From: Erythrobacter sp. EC-HK427
Lineage (GTDB): Bacteria; Pseudomonadota; Alphaproteobacteria; Sphingomonadales; Sphingomonadaceae
Direction of reading: 5' to 3'
Length of the DNA: 64,000 nt
NCBI RefSeq assembly: GCF_902498745.1
Contig: NZ_LR701479.1
Span: forward strand, 3,055,060-3,119,059
Shown here: one piece after another, positions 18,405 to 27,283 of the stretch
How the letters are laid out: each line of letters begins with the position of its first letter
Position numbering within the stretch: the stretch's first letter is position 1
The notes under the pieces: generated by a model
The model's database searches: none
What the model was told of the DNA's origin: nothing
What the model saw: the letters and a program-made list of their open reading frames with translations, nothing else
Program-made: the position numbers and the translations under genes

Positions 18405-20066
18405 TTATTGTGCGGCCACAGGCTGCGGCACGATCGGCCGGTCAGCACTTGCGTCATGCGGGGTGTCACCCATGGGCGCCTCTTCACGCAGGCGTCCGGC
18501 GATGGTCATCCAGATGTTATAGGCCATTAGGATCGCGCCCGAGAGATAGAGCAGGCCGCCAAAGGCACGCATCAGATACATCGGGTGCAGCGCAGCGACG
18601 GTGTCGATGAAGCTGTTCACCAGATAGCCGTCCGAGCCATATTCCCGCCACATCAGGCCCTGAGTAATCCCGGCCACCCACATGCTGGCGGCGTAGAAAA
18701 CGATGCCCAGAGTGGCGAGCCAGAAGTGCCAGTTGATCATCCGCAGCGAATACATCCGCTCACGCTTCCACAGACGCGGGGCGAGGAAGTAGACGCAGGC
18801 GAAGGTAATCATGCCGTTCCACCCCAGCGCGCCGGAATGGACGTGGCCGATGGTCCAATCGGTGTAGTGCGACAGGCTGTTCACCGCCTTCACCGAGAGC
18901 ATCGGGCCTTCGAACGTGCTCATGCCGTAGAAGGCCAGCGCCATCACCATCATGCGGATGATCGGATCGGTGCGCACCTTGTCCCATGCGCCGTTCAGCG
19001 TCATCAGGCCGTTGATCATGCCGCCCCAGCTCGGCATCCACAGCATGATCGAAAAGACCATGCCCAGCGTCTGCGCCCAGTCGGGCAGCGCGGTGTAGTG
19101 CAGATGGTGCGGGCCAGCCCAGATGTAGAGGAAGATCAGCGACCAGAAGTGGATGATCGACAGGCGGTAGGAATAGACCGGCCGCCCGGCCTGCTTCGGC
19201 ACGAAGTAATACATCATGGCGAGGAAGCCTGCGGTGAGGAAAAAGCCCACCGCATTGTGGCCATACCACCACTGGGTCAGCGCGTCCTGCACCCCGGCAA
19301 AGGCGGAATAGCTGCGCGAACCCAGCAGATCGACCGGCATCGCCAGATTGTTCACCACGTGCAGCATGGCAACGGTGATGATGAAAGCGAGGTAGAACCA
19401 GTTCGCCACATAGATATGCGGTTCATTGCGGCGCAGCAGCGTGCCCACGAAGACCGCGAGATAGGCAAGCCAAACGATGGTCAGCCACAGATCGACATAC
19501 CATTCGGGCTCGGCATATTCGCGCGACTGGGTAACGCCCATCAAATAGCCGGTTGCCGCCAGCACGATGAACAGCTGGTATCCCCAAAACACGAAACGCG
19601 CCGTGCCCGGCAGCGCCAGCGTGGTGCGGCAGGTGCGCTGCACGACGTAGAAGCTCGTCGCCAGCAAGGCATTGCCGCCAAACGCGAAAATCACCGCGCT
19701 GGTATGCAGCGGGCGGACGCGTCCGAAATTGAGATAGGGTTCGAAGTTCAGCTCGGGGAATGCCAGCTGCAAGGCGATAAACAGGCCCGCCAGCAGACCT
19801 GCCAGCCCCCAGAACATCGTGGCGATCACGCCCCAGCGCACAACGTCATCATCATACACCGTATCGCCCGGAGGCAATTTGAAGATGCTCTGCGCTTTGG
19901 ACAGCGGGTTGTAACGCCCCACCGTCATCAGCAGCAAAAACGCCGCGACCGCAGCGATAATGCCCATGTGAATAGCGAAGCCGGTATCTTGCGCACCGGC
20001 TATTGCGGCAATGGCAAGGAGCAGGACTACCGCCCAGATCCCAGCCCGTCCCAATGTTGCTTCCAT
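18405..20066 (-). CDS. ccoN: cbb3 cytochrome c oxidase catalytic subunit I
   Basis: Heme-copper oxidase subunit I, which reduces oxygen with high affinity and pumps protons. The 553 residues contain about 12-14 membrane spans. CuB/heme ligands are visible in [22 protein letters not shown] and GALGWNGM with the preceding GHVHSG. I chose the ATG at 20066, with AAAGGGA upstream; a GTG at 20084 is an alternative that would add six residues. An FNR box (20118-20131) lies about 58 bases upstream. It is first in a ten-gene operon that runs to hemN. Confidence 0.96.
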   Translation of the reverse strand: MEATLGRAGIWAVVLLLAIAAIAGAQDTGFAIHMGIIAAVAAFLLLMTVGRYNPLSKAQSIFKLPPGDTVYDDDVVRWGVIATMFWGLAGLLAGLFIALQLAFPELNFEPYLNFGRVRPLHTSAVIFAFGGNALLATSFYVVQRTCRTTLALPGTARFVFWGYQLFIVLAATGYLMGVTQSREYAEPEWYVDLWLTIVWLAYLAVFVGTLLRRNEPHIYVANWFYLAFIITVAMLHVVNNLAMPVDLLGSRSYSAFAGVQDALTQWWYGHNAVGFFLTAGFLAMMYYFVPKQAGRPVYSYRLSIIHFWSLIFLYIWAGPHHLHYTALPDWAQTLGMVFSIMLWMPSWGGMINGLMTLNGAWDKVRTDPIIRMMVMALAFYGMSTFEGPMLSVKAVNSLSHYTDWTIGHVHSGALGWNGMITFACVYFLAPRLWKRERMYSLRMINWHFWLATLGIVFYAASMWVAGITQGLMWREYGSDGYLVNSFIDTVAALHPMYLMRAFGGLLYLSGAILMAYNIWMTIAGRLREEAPMGDTPHDASADRPIVPQPVAAQ

Positions 20067-20117
20067 GATAATGATCCCTTTCACGCTCGCCCTTACGGCG
20101 CGGCAAAATGAGTGTAT

Positions 20118-20131
20118 TTGATCTCGATCAA
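20118..20131 (-). promoter_or_regulatory. FNR box upstream of ccoN
   Basis: Perfect TTGAT-CTCG-ATCAA between fnr and ccoN, centred about 58 bases before the ccoN ATG, a spacing that suits class II activation from a promoter with a short leader. Confidence 0.85.
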
Positions 20132-20181
20132 ATCCTGTTTGGATAGGAAAAAAGTCTAAGGCGGGTTGCCGGTTTGGCGGC

Positions 20182-20895
20182 TCAGGTGCCGAGCAGGCGC
20201 ACCAGCGAGCGGCCTTCGGTCTCGATCACGCCTGCATCGCGCAGGGCGGCAAACTGGCGGCTGACGGTTTCTATAGTGAGGCCCAAATGGTCGGCGATTT
20301 CGCGGCGGCTCATCGGCAGGCTGAACTCGCACGGCCCCTTGCTCCAGCCGGTGATCTTCACCGCCATGGCGCGCAGGAATTCCTCCAGCCGCTCGCTGGC
20401 AGACGCGCTGGCGAGGCGGATCATGCCCGACCGCCCGGCGTCCACCGCCTGGAACGCGCGCGCCAGCACAATGCGCAGCATGGCCGAATCGCCCGCTGCG
20501 ATATTGAGCAGCGCATGGGTCGGAAAAATCAGGCATTCCAACGGGGTAAGCGCTGCGAGATGCGCCTGCGCGTCGGGCCTGCGGAGCACGGGCACGAAAT
20601 CGCCGGGGAAGTGGAAGGACAGCACCTGGCCATGCGCGCCATCTTTGCGTTGGCTGCCCGAACAGCTGCACGCGCACGGCTTCACCTGCACTTCCAGCTT
20701 GGCCGCGCCTTTCAGGATAAAGACCATGCGATCCTGTTCGGGATCGACGGGAAGGTACTGCTTCGCCGCCAGCGAGACCCGCCCGGCAATCGCCAGAAGA
20801 TGTTCGAACGAACCGGCGCACGCCCCGCCCTGCGCCAGCGTGCTGCGCAGCAATTCCTCGTCGAACGAGACCGGAGATAGCGAAAGCGTAGCCAT
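20182..20895 (-). CDS. Crp/Fnr-family regulator with unusual cysteine pattern
   Basis: A 237-residue transcription factor. A cyclic-nucleotide-like beta-roll (about 25-150) leads into a dimer helix and a winged HTH (about 180-225). The recognition helix ETVSR has the E-x2-SR signature of FNR, which reads TTGAT, matching the four boxes nearby. The classic N-terminal C-x2-C-x5-C cluster ligands are absent. Instead there is a CACSC stretch in a beta-roll loop near residue 72 and a Cys in TPLECLIF, where FNR has its internal fourth ligand. I chose the ATG at 20895; a TTG at 20955 would add 20 residues. An FNR-like box about 46 bases upstream suggests autoregulation. Confidence 0.88.
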   Translation of the reverse strand: MATLSLSPVSFDEELLRSTLAQGGACAGSFEHLLAIAGRVSLAAKQYLPVDPEQDRMVFILKGAAKLEVQVKPCACSCSGSQRKDGAHGQVLSFHFPGDFVPVLRRPDAQAHLAALTPLECLIFPTHALLNIAAGDSAMLRIVLARAFQAVDAGRSGMIRLASASASERLEEFLRAMAVKITGWSKGPCEFSLPMSRREIADHLGLTIETVSRQFAALRDAGVIETEGRSLVRLLGT

Positions 20896-20934
20896 GATCG
20901 GGTGCGGCAATGCCTCTTGTTGCGAGGCCTGTCT

Positions 20935-20948
20935 TTGACACCGATCAA
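20935..20948 (-). promoter_or_regulatory. FNR-like box upstream of the fnr-type gene
   Basis: TTGAC-ACCG-ATCAA, one mismatch from the consensus, centred about 46 bases before the regulator ATG at 20895. This fits autoregulation. It lies 26 bases, centre to centre, from the ompW box. Confidence 0.65.
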
Positions 20949-20960
20949 AGCGCAAATGCT

Positions 20961-20974
20961 TTGATCAGGATCAA
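20961..20974 (+). promoter_or_regulatory. FNR box upstream of ompW
   Basis: Perfect TTGAT-CAGG-ATCAA, centred about 98 bases before the ompW ATG at 21066, in the divergent region shared with the fnr-type gene. Confidence 0.8.
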
Positions 20975-21065
20975 TGAAACCCGCCGCGAAGCACGCAATA
21001 GCGGCGCGTGGCAGCAAAAACCCTTGGCCGCACAGGGCGGCCACTGTTGCCAACAGGAATTTGCA

Positions 21066-21737
21066 ATGAAGTATCTCATCCTCTCCGCCGCCACCGTGCT
21101 GGCTGCGCTGTCAGCACCTGCCGCTGCGCAGGATCGCGCAGGCGACATTCAGGTCAAACTGCTGGGCACCGCAGTACTGCCCGACGGATCGATCGATGCG
21201 GTCAACCGCGACGATGTCGGCCTGCCCACAGGCACCGATACTGCCGCGAACGACAATTACGTGCCGACGCTGGCAGTCGAGTATTTTGTGACGAACAATG
21301 TCTCGATCGAAACCATCGCTGGCACGACGCAGCACGATGTTGACGCGATTTCGGGCTTCCCCGCCGGAACCGAGCTGGTGTCGGACGCGCTGCTGCTGCC
21401 CGCCACCGTCACCGCCAAGCTGCATTTCGATCTCGGCGGCGTGAAACCCTATGTCGGCGCAGGCACGGCCTATTTCATCTGGCTGAGCGATGATCCGGGC
21501 GCGGCGACCATTCCGCTGGGCGTCACCGAAACCAATCTGTCGGACGAATTCGGCTTCGCGCTGCAAGCCGGTATCGATGTGCCGCTGGGCGATAACGGTT
21601 TCGGCTTCTCGATCGATGCCAAGCGCTACTTCATCGGCACCACAGCCGAATGGCTGGTGGGCGGCACGCAGGTTATCGAAACCGAACACGCGCTCGACCC
21701 GTGGGTGGTCAGCGCGGGCGTCAGCTTCCGCTTCTGA
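21066..21737 (+). CDS. ompW: OmpW-family outer-membrane protein
   Basis: A 223-residue protein with a signal peptide (cleavage near AAAQ, residue 22) and an eight-stranded barrel ending in VSAGVSFRF. OmpW features are the IQVKLLGTAVLPDG opening, the TLAVEYFVTNNVSIETIAGTT strand pair and GGVKPYVGAGTAYF. OmpW forms a narrow hydrophobic channel and is often raised under low oxygen by Fnr, which agrees with the upstream FNR box. The ATG at 21066 has AGGA 7 bases before it. The DUF2189 gene follows after 6 bases. Confidence 0.92.
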   Translation: MKYLILSAATVLAALSAPAAAQDRAGDIQVKLLGTAVLPDGSIDAVNRDDVGLPTGTDTAANDNYVPTLAVEYFVTNNVSIETIAGTTQHDVDAISGFPAGTELVSDALLLPATVTAKLHFDLGGVKPYVGAGTAYFIWLSDDPGAATIPLGVTETNLSDEFGFALQAGIDVPLGDNGFGFSIDAKRYFIGTTAEWLVGGTQVIETEHALDPWVVSAGVSFRF

Positions 21738-21743
21738 GGCCGG

Positions 21744-22547
21744 ATGGTGACAACATCCCCCACCCCGCCGCCAGTGACCTACACCGTCGCGGACGATCTC
21801 TCTCCCGAAGATCTGCGCGCAGCACTGGTGGCGGGGTGGCGGGATTTTGTCGCCCACCCGAAATTCGGCCTCTTCTTCGGCGCGATCTTTGCCTTTGGCG
21901 GGATCGCGCTGTTTTTTATCCTGACCAACCGCAGCGGGATCACCTGGCTGATCCCCGTGATTGCAGGCTTCCCGCTGATCGCGCCCTTCGTCGCCGTGGG
22001 CCTTTACGAAGTCAGCCGCCGCCGCGAGCTGGGCTTGCCGATGGGCTGGAGCAAAATCCTCGGCGCCTTACGCGGGCATGGCGACGAGCAGATCATCAGC
22101 ATGGGGGTGATTATCTTTGTCGCCTTTTCCTTCTGGGTCATCATCGCGCATCTGGTGTTCTCGGTCTTCGCCGCGCAATACGGGTCGGGCGCTGAATCGA
22201 TAGACTTCTTCTTCACGGCCACCGGGCTCACGATGCTGGGTGTGGGCAGCGTGATCGGCGCGATCATCGCCTTTGTCTTTTACGCCATCACGGTGATGAG
22301 CCTGCCCATGCTGATCGATCGCGAGGTGGATTTCCTGACCGCGATTTTCGTCAGCCTGCGCGCGATCAAGCACAACACCTTTATTCTGTGCGTCTGGGCC
22401 TTTGTCATCGCGATGCTGCTGGCGATTGCGATGGTGCCCGGATTCCTCGGCCTCTTCGTTGCTTTGCCCGTGCTCGGCCACGCGACCTGGCACCTTTATC
22501 GCCGCACTGTCACACCGATTGAAGCAGTCTCTAGCCCATATGTCTGA
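21744..22547 (+). CDS. DUF2189 multi-spanning membrane protein
   Basis: A 267-residue inner-membrane protein with about six hydrophobic segments after a 25-residue polar start (YTVADDLSPEDLRAALVAGWRDF). The AGWRDFxxHPxxGLFFGAIF opening and a late SLPMLIDREVDFLTAI segment are hallmarks of DUF2189 proteins. In alphaproteobacteria these often lie near cbb3 oxidase genes. It begins 6 bases after ompW and is probably cotranscribed under Fnr. The function is not known; no catalytic motif is seen. Confidence 0.85.
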   Translation: MVTTSPTPPPVTYTVADDLSPEDLRAALVAGWRDFVAHPKFGLFFGAIFAFGGIALFFILTNRSGITWLIPVIAGFPLIAPFVAVGLYEVSRRRELGLPMGWSKILGALRGHGDEQIISMGVIIFVAFSFWVIIAHLVFSVFAAQYGSGAESIDFFFTATGLTMLGVGSVIGAIIAFVFYAITVMSLPMLIDREVDFLTAIFVSLRAIKHNTFILCVWAFVIAMLLAIAMVPGFLGLFVALPVLGHATWHLYRRTVTPIEAVSSPYV

Positions 22548-22582
22548 GTGCAGCGGGACACTGGCGGGAGTATAGGGGTATC

Positions 22583-24445
22583 ATGGGACAGGAATTTGCC
22601 GAAATTGCCCGCTTCCTCGGCAGCGCCGCGCCGTTCAACCTGCTCGGCGAAGAGGTGCTGGCGCGCATTTCGCGGCAAGTCACCATCACCTATTTCCCCG
22701 CCGGCGAAACGGTGCTTTCCGCAGGCGAGATCAACAACCGGCTGATGATCGTGCGATCGGGCGCGGTCGAATTGCGGCTGGCGGGGGAGGAACTTACCGC
22801 CCGCCTCGAACCCGGCAGCGCCTTTGCCTACCCTTCGATCCTGCGCGGCGGCGAAGTGCGCAACACCGCCATCGCGATGGAAGACACGCTGCTGTACCAG
22901 CTCTCCGGCGCGCTGTTTCTCAAGCTGCGCAAGGATCACAAGCGCTTCCGCGAATATTTCGTCGAGGATGAGGCCGACCGCATCCGCCACGCGCTGCGCC
23001 GCCGCGAAAGCGGCGCGCAGGGGATGTTCGATACGACACAGGTCGATAGCCTGCTGCGCCGCAGCGGGCCGGTCGTCTGCTCCCCGCAGCAAACAATCCG
23101 CGAGGCCGCACAGATCATGCGCGAACGCGATGTCAGCACGCTGGCGGTATGCGACGATACGGGATTGGTCGGCATTCTCAGCGACAAGGATTTGCGCAAC
23201 CGCGTGGTCGCGGCGGGCGTGTCTGGCGATCACGCAGTGCGCGAGGTGATGACACCCCGCCCGAAGACGCTCCCCACCGATGCTAGCGTTGCCGAAGCCA
23301 TGGCGCTGATGGCCGCAGGCGGTTTCCGCCATGTGCCGCTGATTGCAGCCGATGGCGCGCTGGCGGGGGTAATCAGCTCGAGCGACATCCTCGCCTTTCT
23401 CGGCAGCAATGCCATTGATGCAGGGCTGGCGATTGCCCGCGCGGACAGCCCCGCCGCTCTGGTCGCCGCAGCGGCGCGCATTCCCGAGAGCTTCGTTCGC
23501 ATGGAGCATCAGGGGCTTGGCCCTGCGCATATCATGCGCTTCGTCTCCGCTTTGGGCGAGGCCGCGCATCGCCGCGCGGCGCAATTGGCGGAGGCCGAAC
23601 TGGGCAAGCCGCCTGTCCCCTATGCGCTGGTCGTCTTCGGCTCGCTCGCCCGCGAAGAGCAGCTGGTCGGATCGGATCAGGACAATGGGCTGGTGATCGA
23701 CGATACTATGGCAGAAGGCGATGCCGCCTATTTCGCGCAATTGGGTGGCCGCATCTCCGACCTGCTCAATGATTGCGGCTTCGTCTATTGCAACGGCGGG
23801 ATCATGGCCAAAGAAGCCGCGCAGCGGCTCACTGCGGGCGAATGGCAGCGGCGCTATACCGACTGGATCGAGCGGCCCGATGAAGACAAGATTCTGCGCG
23901 CCACCATCTTCTTCGATATGAGCTGCGTGCATGGCGAGGCCGCGCTCGTCGATAGTCTGCGCGAAAATGTGCTGCAACGCGCCGCCGCCTCCTCGATCTT
24001 CGCCAGCTATCTCGCCCGCGATGCGCAGCGCAGCAAAGTGCCCTTGGGCTTTTTCCGCAATCTGGTGCTGGAAAGCACGGCGGATGGCGAGAAGGTGTTC
24101 GATGTGAAAGCGCAAGCGGTGATGCCGGTGATCGACATCGCCCGCACCACCGCGCTTGCGCATGGCATTAGCGCTGTCGGCACTGCCGACCGGCTCGACG
24201 CGATTGTCCGCGCGGGCAAAATGGCGAGTGGCGACGCGCAAAGCCTGAAGGATGCGATGGTGCTGGTGAACGATTTGCGCATCCGCCATCAGGCCCAGCT
24301 GCTGGCGGCAGGCAAGGCGCCCGAAAATGCGATTGCCCCCGCCACTCTCTCCCCGCTGGAGCGCGACCATCTGAAGGACGCTTTCGCCGTTATTCGCGGC
24401 GCGCTCGATTCACTGCGGCGCAACCTAGCCGGGGGGATTGCGTGA
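22583..24445 (+). CDS. cNMP-binding / CBS / DUF294 nucleotidyltransferase-like signalling protein
   Basis: A 620-residue cytoplasmic protein. An N-terminal cyclic-nucleotide-like domain (about 10-135) is followed by a CBS pair (about 155-275), a DUF294 nucleotidyltransferase-like domain (about 310-440, motif GSLAREEQLVGSDQDNG) and the DUF294 C-terminal substrate-binding domain (about 470-615). It resembles GlnD-type regulators without the GlnD effector parts. In many bacteria this gene and a DnaQ-type exonuclease sit beside DUF4212-actP-acs; here they lie 12 kb away. The exonuclease gene begins 1 base after its stop. The target is unknown. Confidence 0.88.
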   Translation: MGQEFAEIARFLGSAAPFNLLGEEVLARISRQVTITYFPAGETVLSAGEINNRLMIVRSGAVELRLAGEELTARLEPGSAFAYPSILRGGEVRNTAIAMEDTLLYQLSGALFLKLRKDHKRFREYFVEDEADRIRHALRRRESGAQGMFDTTQVDSLLRRSGPVVCSPQQTIREAAQIMRERDVSTLAVCDDTGLVGILSDKDLRNRVVAAGVSGDHAVREVMTPRPKTLPTDASVAEAMALMAAGGFRHVPLIAADGALAGVISSSDILAFLGSNAIDAGLAIARADSPAALVAAAARIPESFVRMEHQGLGPAHIMRFVSALGEAAHRRAAQLAEAELGKPPVPYALVVFGSLAREEQLVGSDQDNGLVIDDTMAEGDAAYFAQLGGRISDLLNDCGFVYCNGGIMAKEAAQRLTAGEWQRRYTDWIERPDEDKILRATIFFDMSCVHGEAALVDSLRENVLQRAAASSIFASYLARDAQRSKVPLGFFRNLVLESTADGEKVFDVKAQAVMPVIDIARTTALAHGISAVGTADRLDAIVRAGKMASGDAQSLKDAMVLVNDLRIRHQAQLLAAGKAPENAIAPATLSPLERDHLKDAFAVIRGALDSLRRNLAGGIA

Positions 24446-24446
24446 G

Positions 24447-25115
24447 ATGTTCGCCCGGCTGCGCTTTGCGCATGATCTGCGCCGCTTGGGCAAGGCGGAG
24501 GAGCCCGTGCTGGCCCGCTATGCCGCCGCAGAATGGCCCGAGGCCGGGACGCCAGTGCGCGATGCGCCGCTGCTCGCACTCGATTTCGAGCTCGACGGGC
24601 TGAAACGCGGCGCGCATCTGCTGCAAGCAGGCTGGACGCGCTTCACCCCCCGGGCGATCCCGCTGGAACACGCGCAGGTGCACGATATCCGCAGCAATGC
24701 AGCGCTCGACCGGCAGGCGGTGACGATCCACGGCATCGGCGGACAGCGCGCCTCGGAGGGCGCCCGTCTGAGGGAAGTCATTGCTGCACTGATCGCTGAT
24801 CTGGCAGGCCGCGTGTTGGTGGCACATGGCGCTTCGATAGAAGTCGAGGCGCTGCAAGGCGCGGCCAAGGCGCTTTACGGCGCGCGCCTGCCCATTCGCA
24901 GCATCTGCACGCTTATGCTGGAACGCCATCTTGCGCCCAATCTGGCGGGCGATGGCGCGTATCGCCTTGGTGCAGCGCGGGCGCGCTATGGCTTGCCTGC
25001 CTATGACGCGCATGACGCGCTGGGCGATGCCATCGCTGCCGCCGAATTGCTGATGGCACAGCTAACGCGGATGCCGCGCGATACGACATTGGGCAGGCTG
25101 GAGGCGCTAGGCTGA
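24447..25115 (+). CDS. DnaQ-like 3'-5' exonuclease (DEDDh fold)
   Basis: A 222-residue protein. The exonuclease fold starts near residue 38 with LDFELDG (Exo I, Asp and Glu present). Exo II reads VAHGASIEVEAL where the family usually has an Asp, so the metal ligand here would be Glu. Exo III is HDALGDA, with the catalytic His and Asp. The ATG at 24447 is 1 base after the DUF294 gene stop and is preceded by a GGGGGG run; an in-frame TTG at 24438 is less likely. The pair is a common companion of acetate symporter loci, which is known family context; a true nuclease role is not proven. Confidence 0.85.
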   Translation: MFARLRFAHDLRRLGKAEEPVLARYAAAEWPEAGTPVRDAPLLALDFELDGLKRGAHLLQAGWTRFTPRAIPLEHAQVHDIRSNAALDRQAVTIHGIGGQRASEGARLREVIAALIADLAGRVLVAHGASIEVEALQGAAKALYGARLPIRSICTLMLERHLAPNLAGDGAYRLGAARARYGLPAYDAHDALGDAIAAAELLMAQLTRMPRDTTLGRLEALG

Positions 25116-25130
25116 GCGACAAACGCCCGC

Positions 25131-26351
25131 CTATTTTTCCTCGACAATGTCAAAGGTCAGTCCGGCATGGGCCTGTAATCGCGCGATAAGTGCATCACCC
25201 ATCAGCGTGGCAGGAGTCCAGAAACCGCCGGGAGCATCCGCAGGCACATCGCGCGCCAGACACAGGGCCGCTTGGCTCAGCATTTTCGCGGTCGAGCCGT
25301 AGCCCGGATCGCGATCACCCGTCACGCGGCAGCGCAGTCTCTCGCCCTTCGCGGTGGTGCCGAGGAAGGCCATGTCGAACATCCCCTCGCGCTGCTCGGT
25401 CTCGCTCGGCCCCTCGCCCGGCTTGGGCAGGAACTTGCCGAGCACCCAGCGCAGCGGCGGGATCGCCAGCCCCGACGTAAACGCACCCAGCCCCATGGCG
25501 GTCAGTTTCGCACGGCGCTTCCCGCCGCTGCCTTTGCCCGTCACCATCGCTTCTTCGTAGAGGAAGTTTTGGCCATAGGCCTTGCCGCTCAACGCGTTGG
25601 AGCGATGCACGACCTTGGTGTTGATCGAGGCCATGATGAAAGGCGCGAGCCAGCGTTCGAGCCGCGCGTCGTAATCTGCCCCGACACTGCTTTGCCGCGC
25701 GGTAAAGCCGTGGTCGGGCGGGCACAGGCTATAAGGGTTCTTGAGCTCGCGGCGCAAAGCCGGGTCGCCCGAGGCTTCCTTCACCAGATTGACCATGCTG
25801 GCGATGGTGCCGCCCGAAGCGCCGCCTTTCATCCGCATCACGCGCATATCAATCCGCTCGCACGGCGCGCCAAAGGCTTGCTGCGCGTGGGCTTGGAGGA
25901 AATGCACGCCCATGTCGGAGGGGATCGAATCAAAGCCGCAGCAATGGACAATGCGCGCCCCGCTCGCCTTGGCCGCCGCCTCATGCCGCGCCTGCATCCG
26001 GCGGATCCAGTGCGGCTCTCCGGTCAGGTCACAATAATGCGTGCCCGATGCCGTGCAGATCTCCACCAGCAGATCGCCGTGGAGCGCGTAGGGGCCGACG
26101 GTGGAGACAATCACCGTGCCTTGTGCGCACATCGCTTCGAGCGTCGCCCTGTCAGCCGCATCGGCGACGATCATCGGAATGTCGGACAGCCCGACTGCCG
26201 CATTCACCGCTTCCAGCTTGGCTTTCGAGCGCCCCGCAATTGCCCAGCGCACGCCCTCGCCGGCGAAGGTCTCGTGCATATACCGCGTGACGATTTGCCC
26301 GACAAAGCTGGTCGCGCCGTAGACGATGATGTCGAAGGGTTTGTCGGTCAT
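25131..26351 (-). CDS. saccharopine-dehydrogenase-family / trans-acting enoyl-reductase-like oxidoreductase
   Basis: A 406-residue protein with an N-terminal Rossmann motif GATSFVGQIV (about 11-20), the segment IVSTVGPYALHG near residue 83, and YCDLTGE / HCCGFDSIPSD. These mark the family that includes mycobacterial trans-acting enoyl reductases and eukaryotic SCCPDH-like proteins. They are NAD(P)-dependent oxidoreductases of lipid or polyketide metabolism. It converges with the exonuclease gene (15-base gap). There is no sign that it belongs to the sucrose operon that begins 41 bases upstream on the same strand. Confidence 0.82.
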   Translation of the reverse strand: MTDKPFDIIVYGATSFVGQIVTRYMHETFAGEGVRWAIAGRSKAKLEAVNAAVGLSDIPMIVADAADRATLEAMCAQGTVIVSTVGPYALHGDLLVEICTASGTHYCDLTGEPHWIRRMQARHEAAAKASGARIVHCCGFDSIPSDMGVHFLQAHAQQAFGAPCERIDMRVMRMKGGASGGTIASMVNLVKEASGDPALRRELKNPYSLCPPDHGFTARQSSVGADYDARLERWLAPFIMASINTKVVHRSNALSGKAYGQNFLYEEAMVTGKGSGGKRRAKLTAMGLGAFTSGLAIPPLRWVLGKFLPKPGEGPSETEQREGMFDMAFLGTTAKGERLRCRVTGDRDPGYGSTAKMLSQAALCLARDVPADAPGGFWTPATLMGDALIARLQAHAGLTFDIVEEK

Positions 26352-26392
26352 AGGGGCACCGATCTAGGACAGGGTCGGCCCTTTGGCCAGTC

Positions 26393-27271
26393 TCAAGACG
26401 CGCGGGCAGCCTCGGCCAGCAGGAGCGCGCCCGTCACCCCGGCATTATCACCCAAGGCAGGCGGCACGATCTTTTGCCGCGCACGGCCCGGCAGATAATT
26501 GTTGCCAGCAAGCCTTGCGCTTTCGTCAATCTTGCCGAGCAGGCCGGGGGTTTTTGTAACGCCGCCGCCCAGCACAACCGTCTCCACCGCCGTCAGCGCG
26601 AACAGGCTGTGGCACAACTGGCCGAGATAACCCGCAACCCGGTCAACCGCCTCGTGTTCACTGCCGAGGTCGGAGAGCGTTGCCCCCCACCGGTCCAGAA
26701 TGGCAGGCCCACTCGCCAGCCCTTCAAGACAGTCACCATGGAAGGGGCAAAAGCCGGAGTAGGAAACATCATCCGCAGCGCGCTTGGAATGATAATGGCC
26801 CATTTCCGGATGGCCGGCGCCGTGGACCAGTTCTCCGCCCAACACCAGCCCGCCGCCGATCCCCGTGCCGACAGTAACATAGGCCATGCCCGCCGCACCC
26901 TGCCCCGCGCCCATGCAGTATTCAGCAAGCGCCGCACCGTTCACATCGGTGTCGAATCCGATAGGAATGCCATACCTGCGCGCAAAATAGCCCGCCAGAT
27001 CGCAGTGCGACCAGCCGGGCTTGGGCGTATCGAGGATATGGCCCCAGTCGGGGGCGGATTCGTCTAACTGCGCGGGGCCGAACGTGGCAATTCCCAGCGC
27101 GCTGAGCCTTCCCTGCGCATCAAACCAGCGCGCGGCCTCGGCCAACGTGTCCTCGGGAGTGAGCGTCGGAATTTCCTGTCGCGCGAGGATGTCGCCGGGC
27201 GTGCGGGCCACCGCGAGGACGAATTTCGTGCCTCCCGCCTCAATCGCGCCCAGCAGGCTTTCGTTTTGCAT
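26393..27271 (-). CDS. ROK-family fructokinase
   Basis: A 292-residue sugar kinase that would phosphorylate the fructose freed from sucrose to fructose 6-phosphate. It has the N-terminal phosphate loop GAIEAGGTKFVL, the sugar-binding FDTDVNGAALAEY and GTGIGGGLV segments, and the ROK zinc motif in which a His (GHYHSK) and three Cys (GFCPFHGDCLEG) bind zinc. Bacterial fructokinases of the ScrK type share this pattern. GGGACAATAGCT precedes the ATG. The gene lies 12 bases after the GH68 gene on the same strand. Confidence 0.9.
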   Translation of the reverse strand: MQNESLLGAIEAGGTKFVLAVARTPGDILARQEIPTLTPEDTLAEAARWFDAQGRLSALGIATFGPAQLDESAPDWGHILDTPKPGWSHCDLAGYFARRYGIPIGFDTDVNGAALAEYCMGAGQGAAGMAYVTVGTGIGGGLVLGGELVHGAGHPEMGHYHSKRAADDVSYSGFCPFHGDCLEGLASGPAILDRWGATLSDLGSEHEAVDRVAGYLGQLCHSLFALTAVETVVLGGGVTKTPGLLGKIDESARLAGNNYLPGRARQKIVPPALGDNAGVTGALLLAEAARAS

Positions 27272-27283
27272 AGCTATTGTCCC

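Noticed and set aside
16503-18530. Long plus-strand open frame (675 codons) opposite ccoP, ccoQ and ccoO
   Set aside because: Spans three real minus-strand genes with heme motifs; low-complexity Arg-rich translation and no ribosome binding site.
18585-20111. Plus-strand open frame (508 codons) opposite ccoN
   Set aside because: Composition is dominated by His, Gln and Arg, as expected for the antisense of a membrane protein.
22496-24370. Minus-strand open frame (624 codons) opposite the DUF294 gene
   Set aside because: No start signal or domain; the plus-strand frame has three recognisable domains.
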